A stretch of 64,000 nucleotides of DNA, from NCBI RefSeq assembly GCF_007743815.1, contig NZ_CP036265.1:439501-503500 (forward strand). Direction: 5' to 3'. Below are positions 29,026 through 37,183 of this stretch, in pieces. Position 1 is the first letter of the stretch; every line of letters starts with the position of its first letter. A program made the translations under genes and the position numbers. The notes below the pieces were generated by a model. That model was not told the origin of the DNA, did not search any database, and saw only the letters and a program-made list of their open reading frames with translations. The stretch comes from Alienimonas californiensis. Its GTDB lineage: Bacteria > Planctomycetota > Planctomycetia > Planctomycetales > Planctomycetaceae.

Positions 29026-30216
29026 TCACAACTCTAGCGACTCGCCGCCGTTCGGCAGGGGGACGGTTCGGACTATCTCCCCCGCGAAGGTCCGCACCCG
29101 CTCCACCGCCGCCGGGATCGCGGCGAGATCCTCGCCCCCGGCCAGCAGCACGGGGTGGTGCAGCCCGACGCACCGCTCCCCCGCCGCCGCGGCCTGCGGC
29201 AGGTCTCCCACGAACCGCGCCCGCCGCCCGGAAAACAGCGACCGCAGCGCCGGGAACCCCGGATCGAACGCGACCCCCTCCGCCCGCAGCGCCGCACAGA
29301 ACATCCCCCGCGGCAACCCGTCGTACGCCGCCGGGTCATATTGAAAGCCCATCTTGTAGAACCCCGGCGTCATTTCCGCAGAGGCAGCCGGGGCGAGCGG
29401 CGTCAGACCGGGGAGCGACCGCAGCGTGTCCCCGTTCTCCGAGCGGAGGCGGGTGCGCTCCGCCAGCGCCCGGACCTGCGGGACGAGCACCGCGGCCTGC
29501 ATCTCCGACAGCGGCGACAGGTCGTTCCCCCGCCCCACGTGCCGGCGGATACGGGCTGCAACGCGCTCGCCGGCCGGGTTCGCCGGGAACAGGACCGCCC
29601 CCCCACGGCCGGCGGTGAGGGGTTTGGAGCCGCCGAAGCTCAGCACGCCGGCGTCGCCCCAGGTCCCGGCCGGGCGGCCATGGACCGTGGCGCCGGGGTT
29701 CTGGCAGGCGTCCTCGATCAGGGCGACGCCGGCCTCGTCGCACAGCGCCCGCACCGCCGGCAGCGCCACGACGCCGCCGTGCAGGTGAGAAACGAGCACC
29801 GCCCGCGTCTTCGGCCCCAGGGCGCCGCGAATCGCGGCCGGGTCGATCTGCCAGTCGTCCGGCCGCACGTCGACGACCGCGGGCACGGCCCCCAGCGCCA
29901 GGACGTTTGCGGGGTTCGCTCGGAAGTCGTACCCGGCGAGCACGACTTCGTCCCCGGCCGTCACGCCAACGCCGATCAGCGCCAGTTCCACCGCCGCGGT
30001 GCCGCCGCCGCACAGGTGCACGCCGCAGCCGCCGTGCGTCTCGGACAGCGCCGCCCGCAGGGCCTCGCCGTGCGGGCCGTGGTAGCGGCCCCACGCGCCG
30101 GTTTCGATCAGCAACCGCAGGGCGGCGTCCACCGCGGGGTCGGGCGGCGGCCAGCCGGGCGGGCCGTCCGGCCGCAGCGGGGCGCCGCCGAGGATCGCGG
30201 GGCGGTCGGGGGTCAC
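29026..30216 (-). CDS. DegT/DnrJ/EryC1/StrS-type PLP aminotransferase
   Basis: 396 aa from a GTG at 30216; the frame stays open for 46 codons upstream, but these are Arg/Pro-rich and overlap the promoter region of the divergent GTPase. Family motifs: CGGGTAAVELALIGVGVTAG, DEVVLAGYDFRANPANVLAL, VVDVRPDDWQIDPAAI, LIEDACQNPGAT and the PLP lysine in LSFGGSKPLTAGRGGAVL. Such enzymes transfer amino groups to keto sugars or make aminosugar precursors. No sugar nucleotide genes are adjacent, so the substrate is open. The C-terminal dimer part is complete (HHPVLLAGGEDL). Most likely cytosolic. Confidence 0.92.
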   Translation of the reverse strand: MTPDRPAILGGAPLRPDGPPGWPPPDPAVDAALRLLIETGAWGRYHGPHGEALRAALSETHGGCGVHLCGGGTAAVELALIGVGVTAGDEVVLAGYDFRANPANVLALGAVPAVVDVRPDDWQIDPAAIRGALGPKTRAVLVSHLHGGVVALPAVRALCDEAGVALIEDACQNPGATVHGRPAGTWGDAGVLSFGGSKPLTAGRGGAVLFPANPAGERVAARIRRHVGRGNDLSPLSEMQAAVLVPQVRALAERTRLRSENGDTLRSLPGLTPLAPAASAEMTPGFYKMGFQYDPAAYDGLPRGMFCAALRAEGVAFDPGFPALRSLFSGRRARFVGDLPQAAAAGERCVGLHHPVLLAGGEDLAAIPAAVERVRTFAGEIVRTVPLPNGGESLEL

Positions 30217-30267
30217 GGCGTCACGGCGGGGACGGGGGCGCGGTTCGTTCAAACGAATCTTGGATTG

Positions 30268-30296
30268 TTGGAACGACCGGACGGAGCGTCTAGATT
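30268..30296 (+). promoter_or_regulatory. sigma70-like promoter of the CobW-type GTPase gene
   Basis: TTGGAA (30268-30273), 17-base spacer, TAGATT (30291-30296). A start near 30303 gives a leader of about 38 bases to the GTG at 30341. It lies in the gap between the DegT gene and the GTPase gene. Confidence 0.55.
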
Positions 30297-30340
30297 GACG
30301 ACGTTCGTCCGTTCCCGCAGCCGTCTGCCCCAGGTTCTCC

Positions 30341-31504
30341 GTGTCGCATCGCATTCGTTACGTCATGGTCGGCGGGTTCCTGGGCGCCGGGAAGACGACG
30401 ACTCTCGGCCGGCTGGCCGCGATGTACCGCGAGCGGGGCCAGACGGTGGGCATCGTCACCAACGATCAGGCGGAAGGGCTCGTGGACACCGCCACCCTGC
30501 GGGGACAGGGCTACGACGTGGGCGAGGTCGCCGGGGCCTGTTTTTGCTGCCAGTTCGACAACCTCGTCTCGACCGTGCGGGCGCTGGCCGAGCAGGGCGC
30601 CGCCCCGCCGGACGTGATCCTCGCCGAACCGGTCGGCAGTTGCACGGACCTGGTCGCGACGGTCGTCCGTCCGCTGAAGGAGCTGTTCGCCGCGGAGTTC
30701 GACGTCGCCCCCTACGCCGTGATCCTTAAACCGGGCCACGCCAGCAAAGTGCTGGGGAACGAGGGCGGCACGGGTTTCAGCCCCAAGGCGGAGTACATCC
30801 TCCGCAAGCAGCTGGAAGAGGCCGACGCCGTCCTCATCAACCGCGTCGACGAACTGCCCGCCCAGGAGGTCGACGCCCTCGAAGCCCTAATCGCCCGCGA
30901 AATCCCCGGCAAGCCAGTCGTGCGGATGAGCGCCAGGACCGGCGCCGGCTTCGACCGGCTGCTGGAGCTTCTCGACGGCAAATCCGGCGCCGGCACGACC
31001 CCCGATCTGGACTACGACGTCTACGCCGAGGGCGAGGCGGAACTGGCTTGGTACAATAGTACGGCGGACGTGGCCGCGGCGGACGCCTTCGGCCTGGACG
31101 CCCTGCTGACGGACGTGATCGGCCGGATGAAGGAGGCGCTGGCGGACGAGAACTACGAGGCGGCCCACCTCAAGGCGGTCGGCGTGTCCGACGGTGGGTT
31201 CGGCGTGGCGAACCTGACCAGCGGCGACGGCCCGGTCACGCTGTCGGTCGCCTCGGATCGCACCGTTCCCGCGGGCGGCACCGCGGAGTTGATCCTCAAC
31301 GCCCGGGTCGCCGGCGATCCGGACCGCCTCACGGCGCTGGTGCACTCGACCGTGCGGGCCGCCTGCGAGGCGGTCGGCGCGAGCGTCTCCCTGCGGGACG
31401 AACGCTCCTTCCGCCCCGGTCGCCCGGTGCCCACGCACCGCCTCACCGACGACCCCACGCCGACCGCCTTCGCCTCCACCCCCGCCGGGGCGGCGACCGC
31501 CTGA
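30341..31504 (+). CDS. CobW/COG0523 family GTP-binding metallochaperone-like protein
   Basis: 387 aa from a GTG at 30341. P-loop VGGFLGAGKTTTLGRLA at the N-terminus, the signature metal-binding GACFCCQFDNL (CxCC pattern of COG0523), Walker B-like VILAEPVGSCTDL and LINRVDELPA (NKxD-like guanine site written NRVDE). A central acidic region and a C-terminal domain complete the protein. COG0523 GTPases deliver Zn, Co or other metals to client enzymes; the client cannot be told from the neighbours. The base-contact motif is NRVD and not NKxD, as in many family members. Transcription is independent of the divergent DegT gene. Confidence 0.92.
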   Translation: MSHRIRYVMVGGFLGAGKTTTLGRLAAMYRERGQTVGIVTNDQAEGLVDTATLRGQGYDVGEVAGACFCCQFDNLVSTVRALAEQGAAPPDVILAEPVGSCTDLVATVVRPLKELFAAEFDVAPYAVILKPGHASKVLGNEGGTGFSPKAEYILRKQLEEADAVLINRVDELPAQEVDALEALIAREIPGKPVVRMSARTGAGFDRLLELLDGKSGAGTTPDLDYDVYAEGEAELAWYNSTADVAAADAFGLDALLTDVIGRMKEALADENYEAAHLKAVGVSDGGFGVANLTSGDGPVTLSVASDRTVPAGGTAELILNARVAGDPDRLTALVHSTVRAACEAVGASVSLRDERSFRPGRPVPTHRLTDDPTPTAFASTPAGAATA

Positions 31505-31585
31505 GCGCCCCCTGCGGCGAGGCTCACGCCGGCGACCCTTCGCGACTGATAGAACCGGCATCGCCCGTTCGGTCCGGAGGTCCCG

Positions 31586-31831
31586 ATGCTTCGCCGCCGT
31601 CTGCACCGCGGGGGTCTGGCACTCGCGCTCGCCGCGGCCCCGCTGCTGGGGACCGGGTGCATCTCGCTGGGGGAATGGGACTTCTCCCGCCGGCCGGCGC
31701 CGACGATCGGCCAGCAACTGCTCGACCTGAAAGCCGCCCGCGACGGCGGGGCGATCTCGGACGAGGAATACGAGACGAAGCGGTTCCAACTCCTGCACCC
31801 CGACGGCAGCGGCGCCGTTCGGATTAACTGA
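31586..31831 (+). CDS. small lipoprotein with a SHOCT-like C-terminus
   Basis: 81 aa from the ATG at 31586, preceded by GGAGGT. Signal peptide ends in the lipobox LLGTGC, so the mature protein starts at the Cys of CISLGEWD and is membrane anchored. The end LLDLKAARDGGAISDEEYET has the look of a SHOCT domain (L..LL..G.IT.EEF...K), a short oligomerisation helix pair. A GATAGA hexamer about 35 bases upstream may be a -10. Convergent with rsmE across a 89-bp hairpin-rich gap. Function unknown. Confidence 0.82.
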   Translation: MLRRRLHRGGLALALAAAPLLGTGCISLGEWDFSRRPAPTIGQQLLDLKAARDGGAISDEEYETKRFQLLHPDGSGAVRIN

Positions 31832-31847
31832 CCCGCTCTGTACGAGC

Positions 31848-31918
31848 CCGATGCGCAAGCATCGGCCGTCGGCGCAGCTGAGAGGCCGTACGACGCACAG
31901 CCGGAGCTTGCGCTCCGG
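31848..31918. repeat. pair of inverted GCAA-tetraloop hairpins
   Basis: Two hairpins in the convergent gap between the lipoprotein and rsmE genes: CCGATGC-GCAA-GCATCGG at 31848-31865 on the plus strand and CCGGAGC-GCAA-GCTCCGG on the minus strand (31918-31901). Both are preceded by GAGC on their own strand. The stems differ at two positions and each change is matched on the opposite arm. May act as a two-way terminator, although no T-run follows. Confidence 0.7.
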
Positions 31919-31920
31919 GC

Positions 31921-32619
31921 TCAGGAAGCCGCGGCGAACACCGCCGCGGCGGCGATGGCGGCGGTTTCCGTACGGAGGATCGGCGTCGGCAGCGCCGCGA
32001 TGCGGGCGCCGCTCGCCGTGGCGAGCGTCACCTCTTCCTCCGTGAAGCCGCCCTCCGGTCCGATCAGGATCGCGTACGGCCCCGGCGCCGGCGGGGCGAA
32101 GCGGTCGCCGGTGACGTGGAACAGCGTCGTCGGCAGGCCCTGTTCGAGGAACGCCGCGAACGGCAGGGGGTCGGCGATCTCCGGCAGGCGGTCGCGGCGG
32201 CACTGTTTGCAGGCAGCCAAGGCCGTGGCCCGCAGCTTGTCGAGCTTGCCCCCGCCGGGGTCCACGGTGGAACGCTCGCAGATCAGCGGGACGATCCGGG
32301 CGACGCCCAACTCCGTCGCCTTTTCGATCAACCAGCGGAAGCGATCTCCCTTCGGCGCCGCGACCGCCAGCGTCAGCGGGGACGCCGGCGGGTCGGCGTA
32401 AACCGGGGCCTCGCAGAGCAGTTCGGCGGCCGTCTTCGCCCCCTTCCCCCGCACCGCCTGCACGGTCGCGGCGGCCCGGGCGCCCTCGCCGTCGAACAGT
32501 TCCGCCGCGTCCCCCGGCCCCAGCCGCAGCACGGCGGTGAGGTGCTTCGCCTCCGGTCCCGTCAGCGTGAGCGGCCCGGCGGCCAGCGGCGACGGGGCGT
32601 AGAACCGCGGGGCGGACAT
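31921..32619 (-). CDS. rsmE: 16S rRNA (uracil-1498-N3)-methyltransferase RsmE
   Basis: 232 aa from the ATG at 32619; a GTG seven codons upstream (32640) has GGGGAG before it and may be the true start. N-terminal PUA-like part begins PRFYAPSPLAAGPLTLTGPE with AKHLTAVLRL; the SPOUT knot has LTLAVAAPKGDRFRWLIEKA, TELGVARIVPLICERS, AILIGPEGGFTEEEVTLA and LPTPILRTETAAIAAAAVF. These are the RsmE cofactor loops (GPEGG, LRTETA). It methylates U1498 of 16S rRNA in the assembled 30S subunit. The usual neighbour prmA is absent here. Confidence 0.95.
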   Translation of the reverse strand: MSAPRFYAPSPLAAGPLTLTGPEAKHLTAVLRLGPGDAAELFDGEGARAAATVQAVRGKGAKTAAELLCEAPVYADPPASPLTLAVAAPKGDRFRWLIEKATELGVARIVPLICERSTVDPGGGKLDKLRATALAACKQCRRDRLPEIADPLPFAAFLEQGLPTTLFHVTGDRFAPPAPGPYAILIGPEGGFTEEEVTLATASGARIAALPTPILRTETAAIAAAAVFAAAS

Positions 32620-32695
32620 CTCAGGCTTGCTTTCGCTCACAGGCGCTCCCCGGTTCGCCGTCGCCGTGAGGCGGCGCGCCCCGGGCGAGGCAGGA

Positions 32696-33814
32696 TCAGT
32701 CGAACAGCCGGTCGCCGGCTGTGCGACGTTCCTGCCACTTGGACCGCCAGGCGGCGAACTCGTCCTTCATGGCGTTCGAAACGCACAGCCCCGGCGGCTG
32801 GGAGGTGGGCAGGAACAGGACCCCGTCGATCTTCCCCAGCCGATCGACCAACCCCTGCGGCGACAGCTTGTTGTGGGCCTCGAAGAACGCCGCGAACGAC
32901 ACCTTCCCGTCGGCCCGCACCAGCGTTTTGACGGGGTCGGCGATCGCGTCCACGTCGATCGTCCACAACTCCTGAGCCGTCCGCCCCATCTGATAGGCCA
33001 GATCGCACAGCCGCGGCCCGAACAGCGTGACCGTGCCGAGGAACTGCAAGATCCCCGGCAGATCGCGGGAGCCGGTCAGGTACATCAGCCAAGTCAGCCC
33101 GCTGCCGCGGGGCACGTCCACGGTGACGGGTTTGATATTCCGGTCGCCGGGCTCGACGTGTACGCGAATCGTGCGGGCGTCGCCGGCCTGTTTGTTCACC
33201 CAGAACAGCGCCGCGAGGATGATCGCGGCGAGCAGCCACTCAATCACCCCGTCCGCGGGGACGATGATCGCCAGCACCAGCCAGGTCAGCCCGACGGCCG
33301 CCAGCCCGACCGGCGCCAACACGGCCGCCCCGAGGGCGTACATCTTGGCCTCCTTCTTACAGCGTTCCTCCAGCCAGTCGCGGAGCTTCGGCTTCGCCGG
33401 ACCGGCCTTCCCGCCGGATCGGGTGCGAGCCGGGGGGGCGTCGCCGAAGTCCTCGTCCTCGTCGTCGACGACCGGGGCGACCGGCTTCGCCGCGGGGGCC
33501 GCGGGCCGTGGCCGACGTTTCGCGGGGCGCTCCGCGGGCGCCTCGTTCAGGTCGACGCCCCACTTGGGGGGCACGGTCGCCTCGCCGAGGGAATAGGTGT
33601 CCGTCGGCTCCGCATCGGGATCAGGCGTGCCGAACGGGTCCGCCGGCGGCGGGGGCGGCGGCAACTCGTCTTCGCCCAGATCGAACGGGTTGCGCTCCGG
33701 CGGGGCGTCCGCGAAGGGATCGTCCTCGCCCTCCCCGTCGTCCGGCAGGTCCGCGGAGCGATCGGGGAGGGGGAAGTCGTCGTCGTCATCGTCGTTGGGA
33801 TGCGGGGCGGTCAC
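32696..33814 (-). CDS. membrane protein of unknown function with acidic Pro-rich N-terminus
   Basis: 372 aa from a GTG at 33814 whose first bases overlap the TGA of the FKBP gene (GTGA), fixing the start. Residues 1-140 are disordered, very acidic then Pro-rich (PHPNDDDDDDFPLPDRSADL, PPPPPPADPFGTPDPDAEPT). A basic helix (LRDWLEERCKKEAKMYALG) leads into two membrane segments (AAVLAPVGLAAVGLTWLVLA and GVIEWLLAAIILAALFWV). The C-terminal 190 residues are cytosolic and mixed alpha/beta (GSGLTWLMYLTGSRDLPGIL, LFGPRLCDLAYQMGRTAQEL). No family recognised. Coupled translation with FKBP suggests a joint role, perhaps at the inner membrane. Confidence 0.83.
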   Translation of the reverse strand: MTAPHPNDDDDDDFPLPDRSADLPDDGEGEDDPFADAPPERNPFDLGEDELPPPPPPADPFGTPDPDAEPTDTYSLGEATVPPKWGVDLNEAPAERPAKRRPRPAAPAAKPVAPVVDDEDEDFGDAPPARTRSGGKAGPAKPKLRDWLEERCKKEAKMYALGAAVLAPVGLAAVGLTWLVLAIIVPADGVIEWLLAAIILAALFWVNKQAGDARTIRVHVEPGDRNIKPVTVDVPRGSGLTWLMYLTGSRDLPGILQFLGTVTLFGPRLCDLAYQMGRTAQELWTIDVDAIADPVKTLVRADGKVSFAAFFEAHNKLSPQGLVDRLGKIDGVLFLPTSQPPGLCVSNAMKDEFAAWRSKWQERRTAGDRLFD

Positions 33815-34635
33815 GGCGTGCCTCCGGCCGCGGCCGCGTCGCCGCTCCCGGCCTCGTTGTCCTCGCCCGCCTCAGCTTGGGCCGGGAGCACTTCGAGCAG
33901 TTCCACCGTGACGATCAGCGCCGCGTTCGGCGGCACGCCGGGGCCGCCGGCCGGGCCGTAGGCCCGGTCCGGTGGCAGGCCGATCGTCACCTTCGAGCCC
34001 GCCGGCACGTCCAGCAGCACGGCCCGCAGACCGGGGAGCAACTCCTTCAGGGCGATCGTCGCCGGTCGAACCTCCTTCGCCTTCCGCCCAAAGTCTTGCG
34101 GCTGACGGGTCGTGAAGAACGGCTCGGCGTCGCCGGCGATGGCCGACTCGTAGTGCAACAGGAGCACGCTGTCGGGCTCGGGCTTCGGACCGTCGCCGGT
34201 CTTTTCGAACTGCACCCCCTCGCCGGTCGAACGCTGTTCGACGCCGTCTTTTTTCAAGAACGCCTCCAACGCGGCCCGGGAGGCGGCGGCCCGCTTCTGG
34301 GCGGCGGCGGCCTCAGCCCGGCGAACCTTCTCGGCGGCGGCACTCAACAGTGCGGCGATCCGTTCGTCCGACAGCCGCGTCGGTTGGTCGGTCAGCGAAT
34401 CCCGCAGGCCGTCGAGGAACAACTGCGGGTCCGGGTCGAGCCCGTCCGCCAGCAGCGACCGGCCGATGTTCACCCCCAACGCGTAGCTGAGCTGCTGCGG
34501 CTCGGGGAGCCGTTCGATGGATTGCGGCGGGGCGTCCGGCGCCGCGGCGTTCCCCGCCCCGCCCGCCTGCGGAGCCCCCCCGCCCTGCGGGGCGGGCGCC
34601 GACAGCAGGCAGACGGCGAGCAGAACGGCGGTCAC
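33811..34635 (-). CDS. exported FKBP-type peptidyl-prolyl isomerase
   Basis: 274 aa from a GTG at 34635; longer upstream frame is Arg-rich and discarded. Signal peptide TAVLLAVCLLSAPAPQGGGA. Then an FkpA/Mip-type N-terminal dimer helix region (LSYALGVNIGRSLLADGLDP, DPQLFLDGLRDSL) with a long Ala-rich helix, and a C-terminal FKBP fold (VLLLHYESAIAGDAEPFFTT, LKELLPGLRAVLLDVPAGSK, VTIGLPPDRAYGPAGGPGVP, NAALIVTVELLEV). The catalytic pocket residues Y, D-equivalent (E), I/L and the late NAxLxF-like strand are recognisable, though several positions deviate, so isomerase activity is probable but not certain. It should fold proteins in the periplasm. Confidence 0.9.
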   Translation of the reverse strand: MTAVLLAVCLLSAPAPQGGGAPQAGGAGNAAAPDAPPQSIERLPEPQQLSYALGVNIGRSLLADGLDPDPQLFLDGLRDSLTDQPTRLSDERIAALLSAAAEKVRRAEAAAAQKRAAASRAALEAFLKKDGVEQRSTGEGVQFEKTGDGPKPEPDSVLLLHYESAIAGDAEPFFTTRQPQDFGRKAKEVRPATIALKELLPGLRAVLLDVPAGSKVTIGLPPDRAYGPAGGPGVPPNAALIVTVELLEVLPAQAEAGEDNEAGSGDAAAAGGTP

Positions 34636-34800
34636 GGCGGAGTCCAAATCGGAGAATCGCGGCGGGCGGGACGGCCCCCGCTCGTCCTTCCTACCACATA
34701 CTGTAAGCGGGACGCATGCGTCCGGCGTGAGGAGAACTCCTCCCCGCCGCAGGGCGGCGACGCGGGAACGCGCCGGGGAGGAGAAGCCGGGACGACCCGT

Positions 34801-34806
34801 TATCAT
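34801..34806 (+). promoter_or_regulatory. -10 element of thyX, predicts a leaderless transcript
   Basis: TATCAT ends seven bases before the GTG start at 34813, so transcription would start at or next to the start codon. No -35 match is seen at 16-18 bases, and no Shine-Dalgarno sequence is possible with this start. The same spacing occurs at thiG and recQ. Confidence 0.45.
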
Positions 34807-34812
34807 CCCGCC

Positions 34813-35793
34813 GTGAAGGACGAGACCGCCCCCCCGCCCGCCGTACAACTCCCTCCCGCCGCCGGACCGGCCGAGGGGGAATTAAGAGGCGAGGCCCCCG
34901 ACCGGGCGGGGCTGATCGAATCGCTGCGCTGGCAGAAGTTTCCGCTGCTGGACGACGGCTTCGTCACGCTGGTCGACGTGATGGGCGACGACGCCGCGGT
35001 CGTGCAGGCGGCCCGCGTCTCCTATGGGGAAGGCACGAAAAGCGTCTCCACCGACCGCGGCCTGATCCGCTACCTGATGCGGCACAGCCACTCCACGCCG
35101 TTCGAGATGGCGGAACTCAAGTTCCTCTTCCGCGTCCCCATGGACACCTGGCGGCAGCAGATCCGCCACCGGACGGCGAACGTCAACGAGTACAGCACCC
35201 GGTACAGCGTCGCCATCGACGCCGCCCAAACCACCCCCCCGGGCGCCTGGCGGGCGCAGGCGACGACGAACCGGCAGGGCTCCGGCGGCTTTCTGCCGGC
35301 GGACGTCGGCGAGGCGCTGACCGCATCCGAGACGGAACTGCAAAAGCAGGCCCGCTCGGTGTACGAGGCCCGGCTCGAAGCCGGCGTCGCCCGGGAGCAG
35401 GCCCGCAAGGACCTGCCGTTGTCGACCTACACGGAGGCTTACTGGAAGGTCGACCTGCACAACCTGTTGCATTTCCTCGCCCTGCGAATGGATTCGCACG
35501 CCCAGAAGGAGATCCGCGACTACGCCACGACGGTGGGCGAACAGATCGTCGCCCCGCTGTTCCCGCTGACCTGGGAGGCGTTCACCGACTACCGCCTGAA
35601 CGCCCAGCGGCTGACGGGTCCGGACATCGGCGTGATCCAGCGGCTCGCCGCGACCGGCCAGCCGGCGCCGCACTCCGACGAGGCCTTCCTCGCCGCCCAA
35701 GACCCGGCTTGGACGGAGATGAAACGGTGCCGCGAACGCGACGAATGCCGGGCGAAGCTGGTCCGGTTGGGCCTGATGGCCGAGGCCCCGTGA
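34813..35793 (+). CDS. thyX: flavin-dependent thymidylate synthase ThyX
   Basis: 326 aa from a GTG at 34813, with an N-terminal extension of about 40 Pro/Ala/Glu-rich residues. The ThyX motif RHRx7S is clear in QQIRHRTANVNEYSTRYS, and HSHSTPFEMAELKFLFRVPM and the dUMP-binding C-terminal DLHNLLHFLALRMDSHAQKE (RxxxHAQxE) agree. It makes dTMP from dUMP with methylene-tetrahydrofolate, FAD and NADPH. In the RHR loop the Ser seen in many ThyX proteins (RHRxxS) is Asn here (RHRTAN). The following rpsU has its own promoter. Cytosolic; essential if no thyA exists elsewhere. Confidence 0.96.
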   Translation: MKDETAPPPAVQLPPAAGPAEGELRGEAPDRAGLIESLRWQKFPLLDDGFVTLVDVMGDDAAVVQAARVSYGEGTKSVSTDRGLIRYLMRHSHSTPFEMAELKFLFRVPMDTWRQQIRHRTANVNEYSTRYSVAIDAAQTTPPGAWRAQATTNRQGSGGFLPADVGEALTASETELQKQARSVYEARLEAGVAREQARKDLPLSTYTEAYWKVDLHNLLHFLALRMDSHAQKEIRDYATTVGEQIVAPLFPLTWEAFTDYRLNAQRLTGPDIGVIQRLAATGQPAPHSDEAFLAAQDPAWTEMKRCRERDECRAKLVRLGLMAEAP

Positions 35794-35845
35794 GGGCGGC
35801 GGGCTGAAGGGAGTGCCTCGATCCGGATTGAGCGCCGCTCCCGCG

Positions 35846-35874
35846 TTGCCGACTTGCGGCGGGCGGTTTAGACT
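35846..35874 (+). promoter_or_regulatory. sigma70-like promoter of rpsU
   Basis: TTGCCG (35846-35851), 17-base spacer, TAGACT (35869-35874). A start near 35881 leaves a leader of about 45 bases to the GTG at 35926. The hexamers match the consensus at four of six and four of six positions. Confidence 0.6.
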
Positions 35875-35925
35875 GCCCGACCCCCTTTCCCGACCAGCTT
35901 CCTTTCAACTCCCCCGAGGCACCCC

Positions 35926-36117
35926 GTGGTTAAGTTGCGGCTCCGCGAGAACGAAAACGTCCAGGACGCGGTCCGCCGTTTCCGCAAGCTGGTGGAACAC
36001 GCCGGCATCAAGCGCGAGATGCGCCGCCGCGAGTTCTACGAGAAGCCCTCCGAGGAGAACCGGCGTCAGAAGCGCCGCAACGAGCGCCGCTCCCGGATGA
36101 ACAGCGCCAGCCGGTAG
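35926..36117 (+). CDS. rpsU: 30S ribosomal protein S21
   Basis: 63 aa from a GTG at 35926. Sequence [20 protein letters not shown], then [20 protein letters not shown] and a basic end with [14 protein letters not shown]: the S21 family pattern (E.....A.RRF.....G...E.R.R..YE.PS..R...). It binds 16S rRNA on the 30S platform near the anti-Shine-Dalgarno sequence and helps initiation. Own promoter upstream and a strong hairpin downstream make it a single-gene unit. Length is normal for the family. Confidence 0.96.
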   Translation: MVKLRLRENENVQDAVRRFRKLVEHAGIKREMRRREFYEKPSEENRRQKRRNERRSRMNSASR

Positions 36118-36185
36118 AGCGGAGCGGCTCCCCCGCTTGGCCGTCGCCGAGAGGCGGGGCGAACGCGGGCCCAAGCCCCGAACGT

Positions 36186-36223
36186 AAAACGACCCGGACG
36201 CCGCGAGGCGTCCGGGTCGTTTT
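36186..36223. terminator. bidirectional intrinsic terminator between rpsU and the small basic protein gene
   Basis: Perfect 17-bp arms AAAACGACCCGGACGCC / GGCGTCCGGGTCGTTTT around GCGA. The A-run at one end and T-run at the other serve both converging genes. One of the clearest terminators in the window. Confidence 0.9.
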
Positions 36224-36300
36224 GCTTGGCGGCTATCAGAACGCCCCGGAGACGCGCCGCCTCGCGGCGACGGCGAACCGGGGCGGGCCGAGAAGCGGCT

Positions 36301-36693
36301 CTATTCCTCTTCTTCGCCGCGGGTCTTCTTCGGGGGCGGGACGGCGTCCTCGTCGTCCAGCACCACGCCGGCGGCGGCGGCGTCGCCGAGGGGCACCTTG
36401 ATCGGCTGGAGGAAGTACATCTTCTTCGTCGCCTTGGCCCGCAGGGATTCCAGCTTCTCCTCGGCCTTGTCGCGTTCGGCGTAGGTGTAGCGGCCCTCTT
36501 CCTTCAGGCTGCCGTTGTAGACCGCCCACATCAGCAGCTTGCGGACGGGCGCCTTGTCCGCGCGCTTGCGGGTGGTGGTCTTCCGCTTGGCGGTCGTCTT
36601 GCGACCGGCGGTCTTCTTATCGACCGCCTCGTACTGTTCGGCGATCTCGTGCTGACGCCGCAGTTCCATGCGGCTGGCGGTTTTGCGGGCCAC
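36301..36693 (-). CDS. small basic/acidic planctomycete protein of unknown function
   Basis: 130 aa from a GTG at 36693. Residues 1-25 (ARKTASRMELRRQHEIAEQY) are charged, 30-60 form a Lys/Arg/Thr-rich tract (KKTAGRKTTAKRKTTTRKRA), the middle has a short folded unit (RKLLMWAVYNGSLKEEGRYT, AEEKLESLRAKATKKMYFLQ) and the end is acidic (DDEDAVPPPKKTRGEEEE). The basic tract looks like a nucleic-acid-binding tail; the WAVY..SLK..GRY unit resembles uncharacterised proteins that I recall from other planctomycetes. Convergent with rpsU and sharing its terminator. No function can be assigned. Confidence 0.82.
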   Translation of the reverse strand: MARKTASRMELRRQHEIAEQYEAVDKKTAGRKTTAKRKTTTRKRADKAPVRKLLMWAVYNGSLKEEGRYTYAERDKAEEKLESLRAKATKKMYFLQPIKVPLGDAAAAGVVLDDEDAVPPPKKTRGEEEE

Positions 36694-37183
36694 GGGGCGA
36701 AAAGGCGGGGGTGAAGAAGAAGGAGACGGCGGGGGGCAGGGGCGGCGCGCAAAGCGTCCGCGAAGCCGCCCACCGTACCCGCCGCGGGCCGAATCGGGAA
36801 CCGTTCGGGGCCGGGGGATTGGGAAGAGGGCGGCGTCGGGAGGATCGGTCCGCAAGAAAAACCCGGGCGATCCGACAGAACCGCACCGACCGGCCTCACC
36901 CTCCCGGCCGTCGGCGGCCGATAGGCGGGACGGGTCCCCCGTTATTCCACCCGACCGGCCGGCGCCGGCGGGCGCGGCGACGGGAGATCCGCCCCGGGCG
37001 GTCCCGAAGTTCGGCCCGCCCGCCGCATGATCTCGCCTCCCACGTCGCGACTTTCGGGTCCATCGACCGTGGGGCGGGTCACGCCGCGGACTTTCCCACT
37101 TCGGACCAGTCATTTCGGAACCGCCCGCTCGCCCCCGGTCCTCACGCCGACCCCGAGCGGTCCTCACTAGGAGCCCCGTCACG
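36694..37183. other. intergenic region upstream of the BON-domain gene
   Basis: 490 bases with no gene that I can support. Frames open on both strands are Arg/Pro-rich with no start signal. Near the right end AGGAG at 37168-37172 may be the ribosome binding site of the BON-domain gene. No hairpin of note and no clear promoter was found. Confidence 0.5.

Noticed and set aside
28437..30216. Sugar biosynthesis cluster around the DegT-type aminotransferase
   Set aside because: No dehydratase, nucleotidyltransferase or glycosyltransferase gene is near; the neighbours are thioredoxin-like and CobW-type genes.
31832..31920. Possible small ncRNA gene between the lipoprotein gene and rsmE
   Set aside because: Two stable hairpins exist, but no promoter was found inside the gap, so a 3'-end element shared by both genes is the simpler reading.
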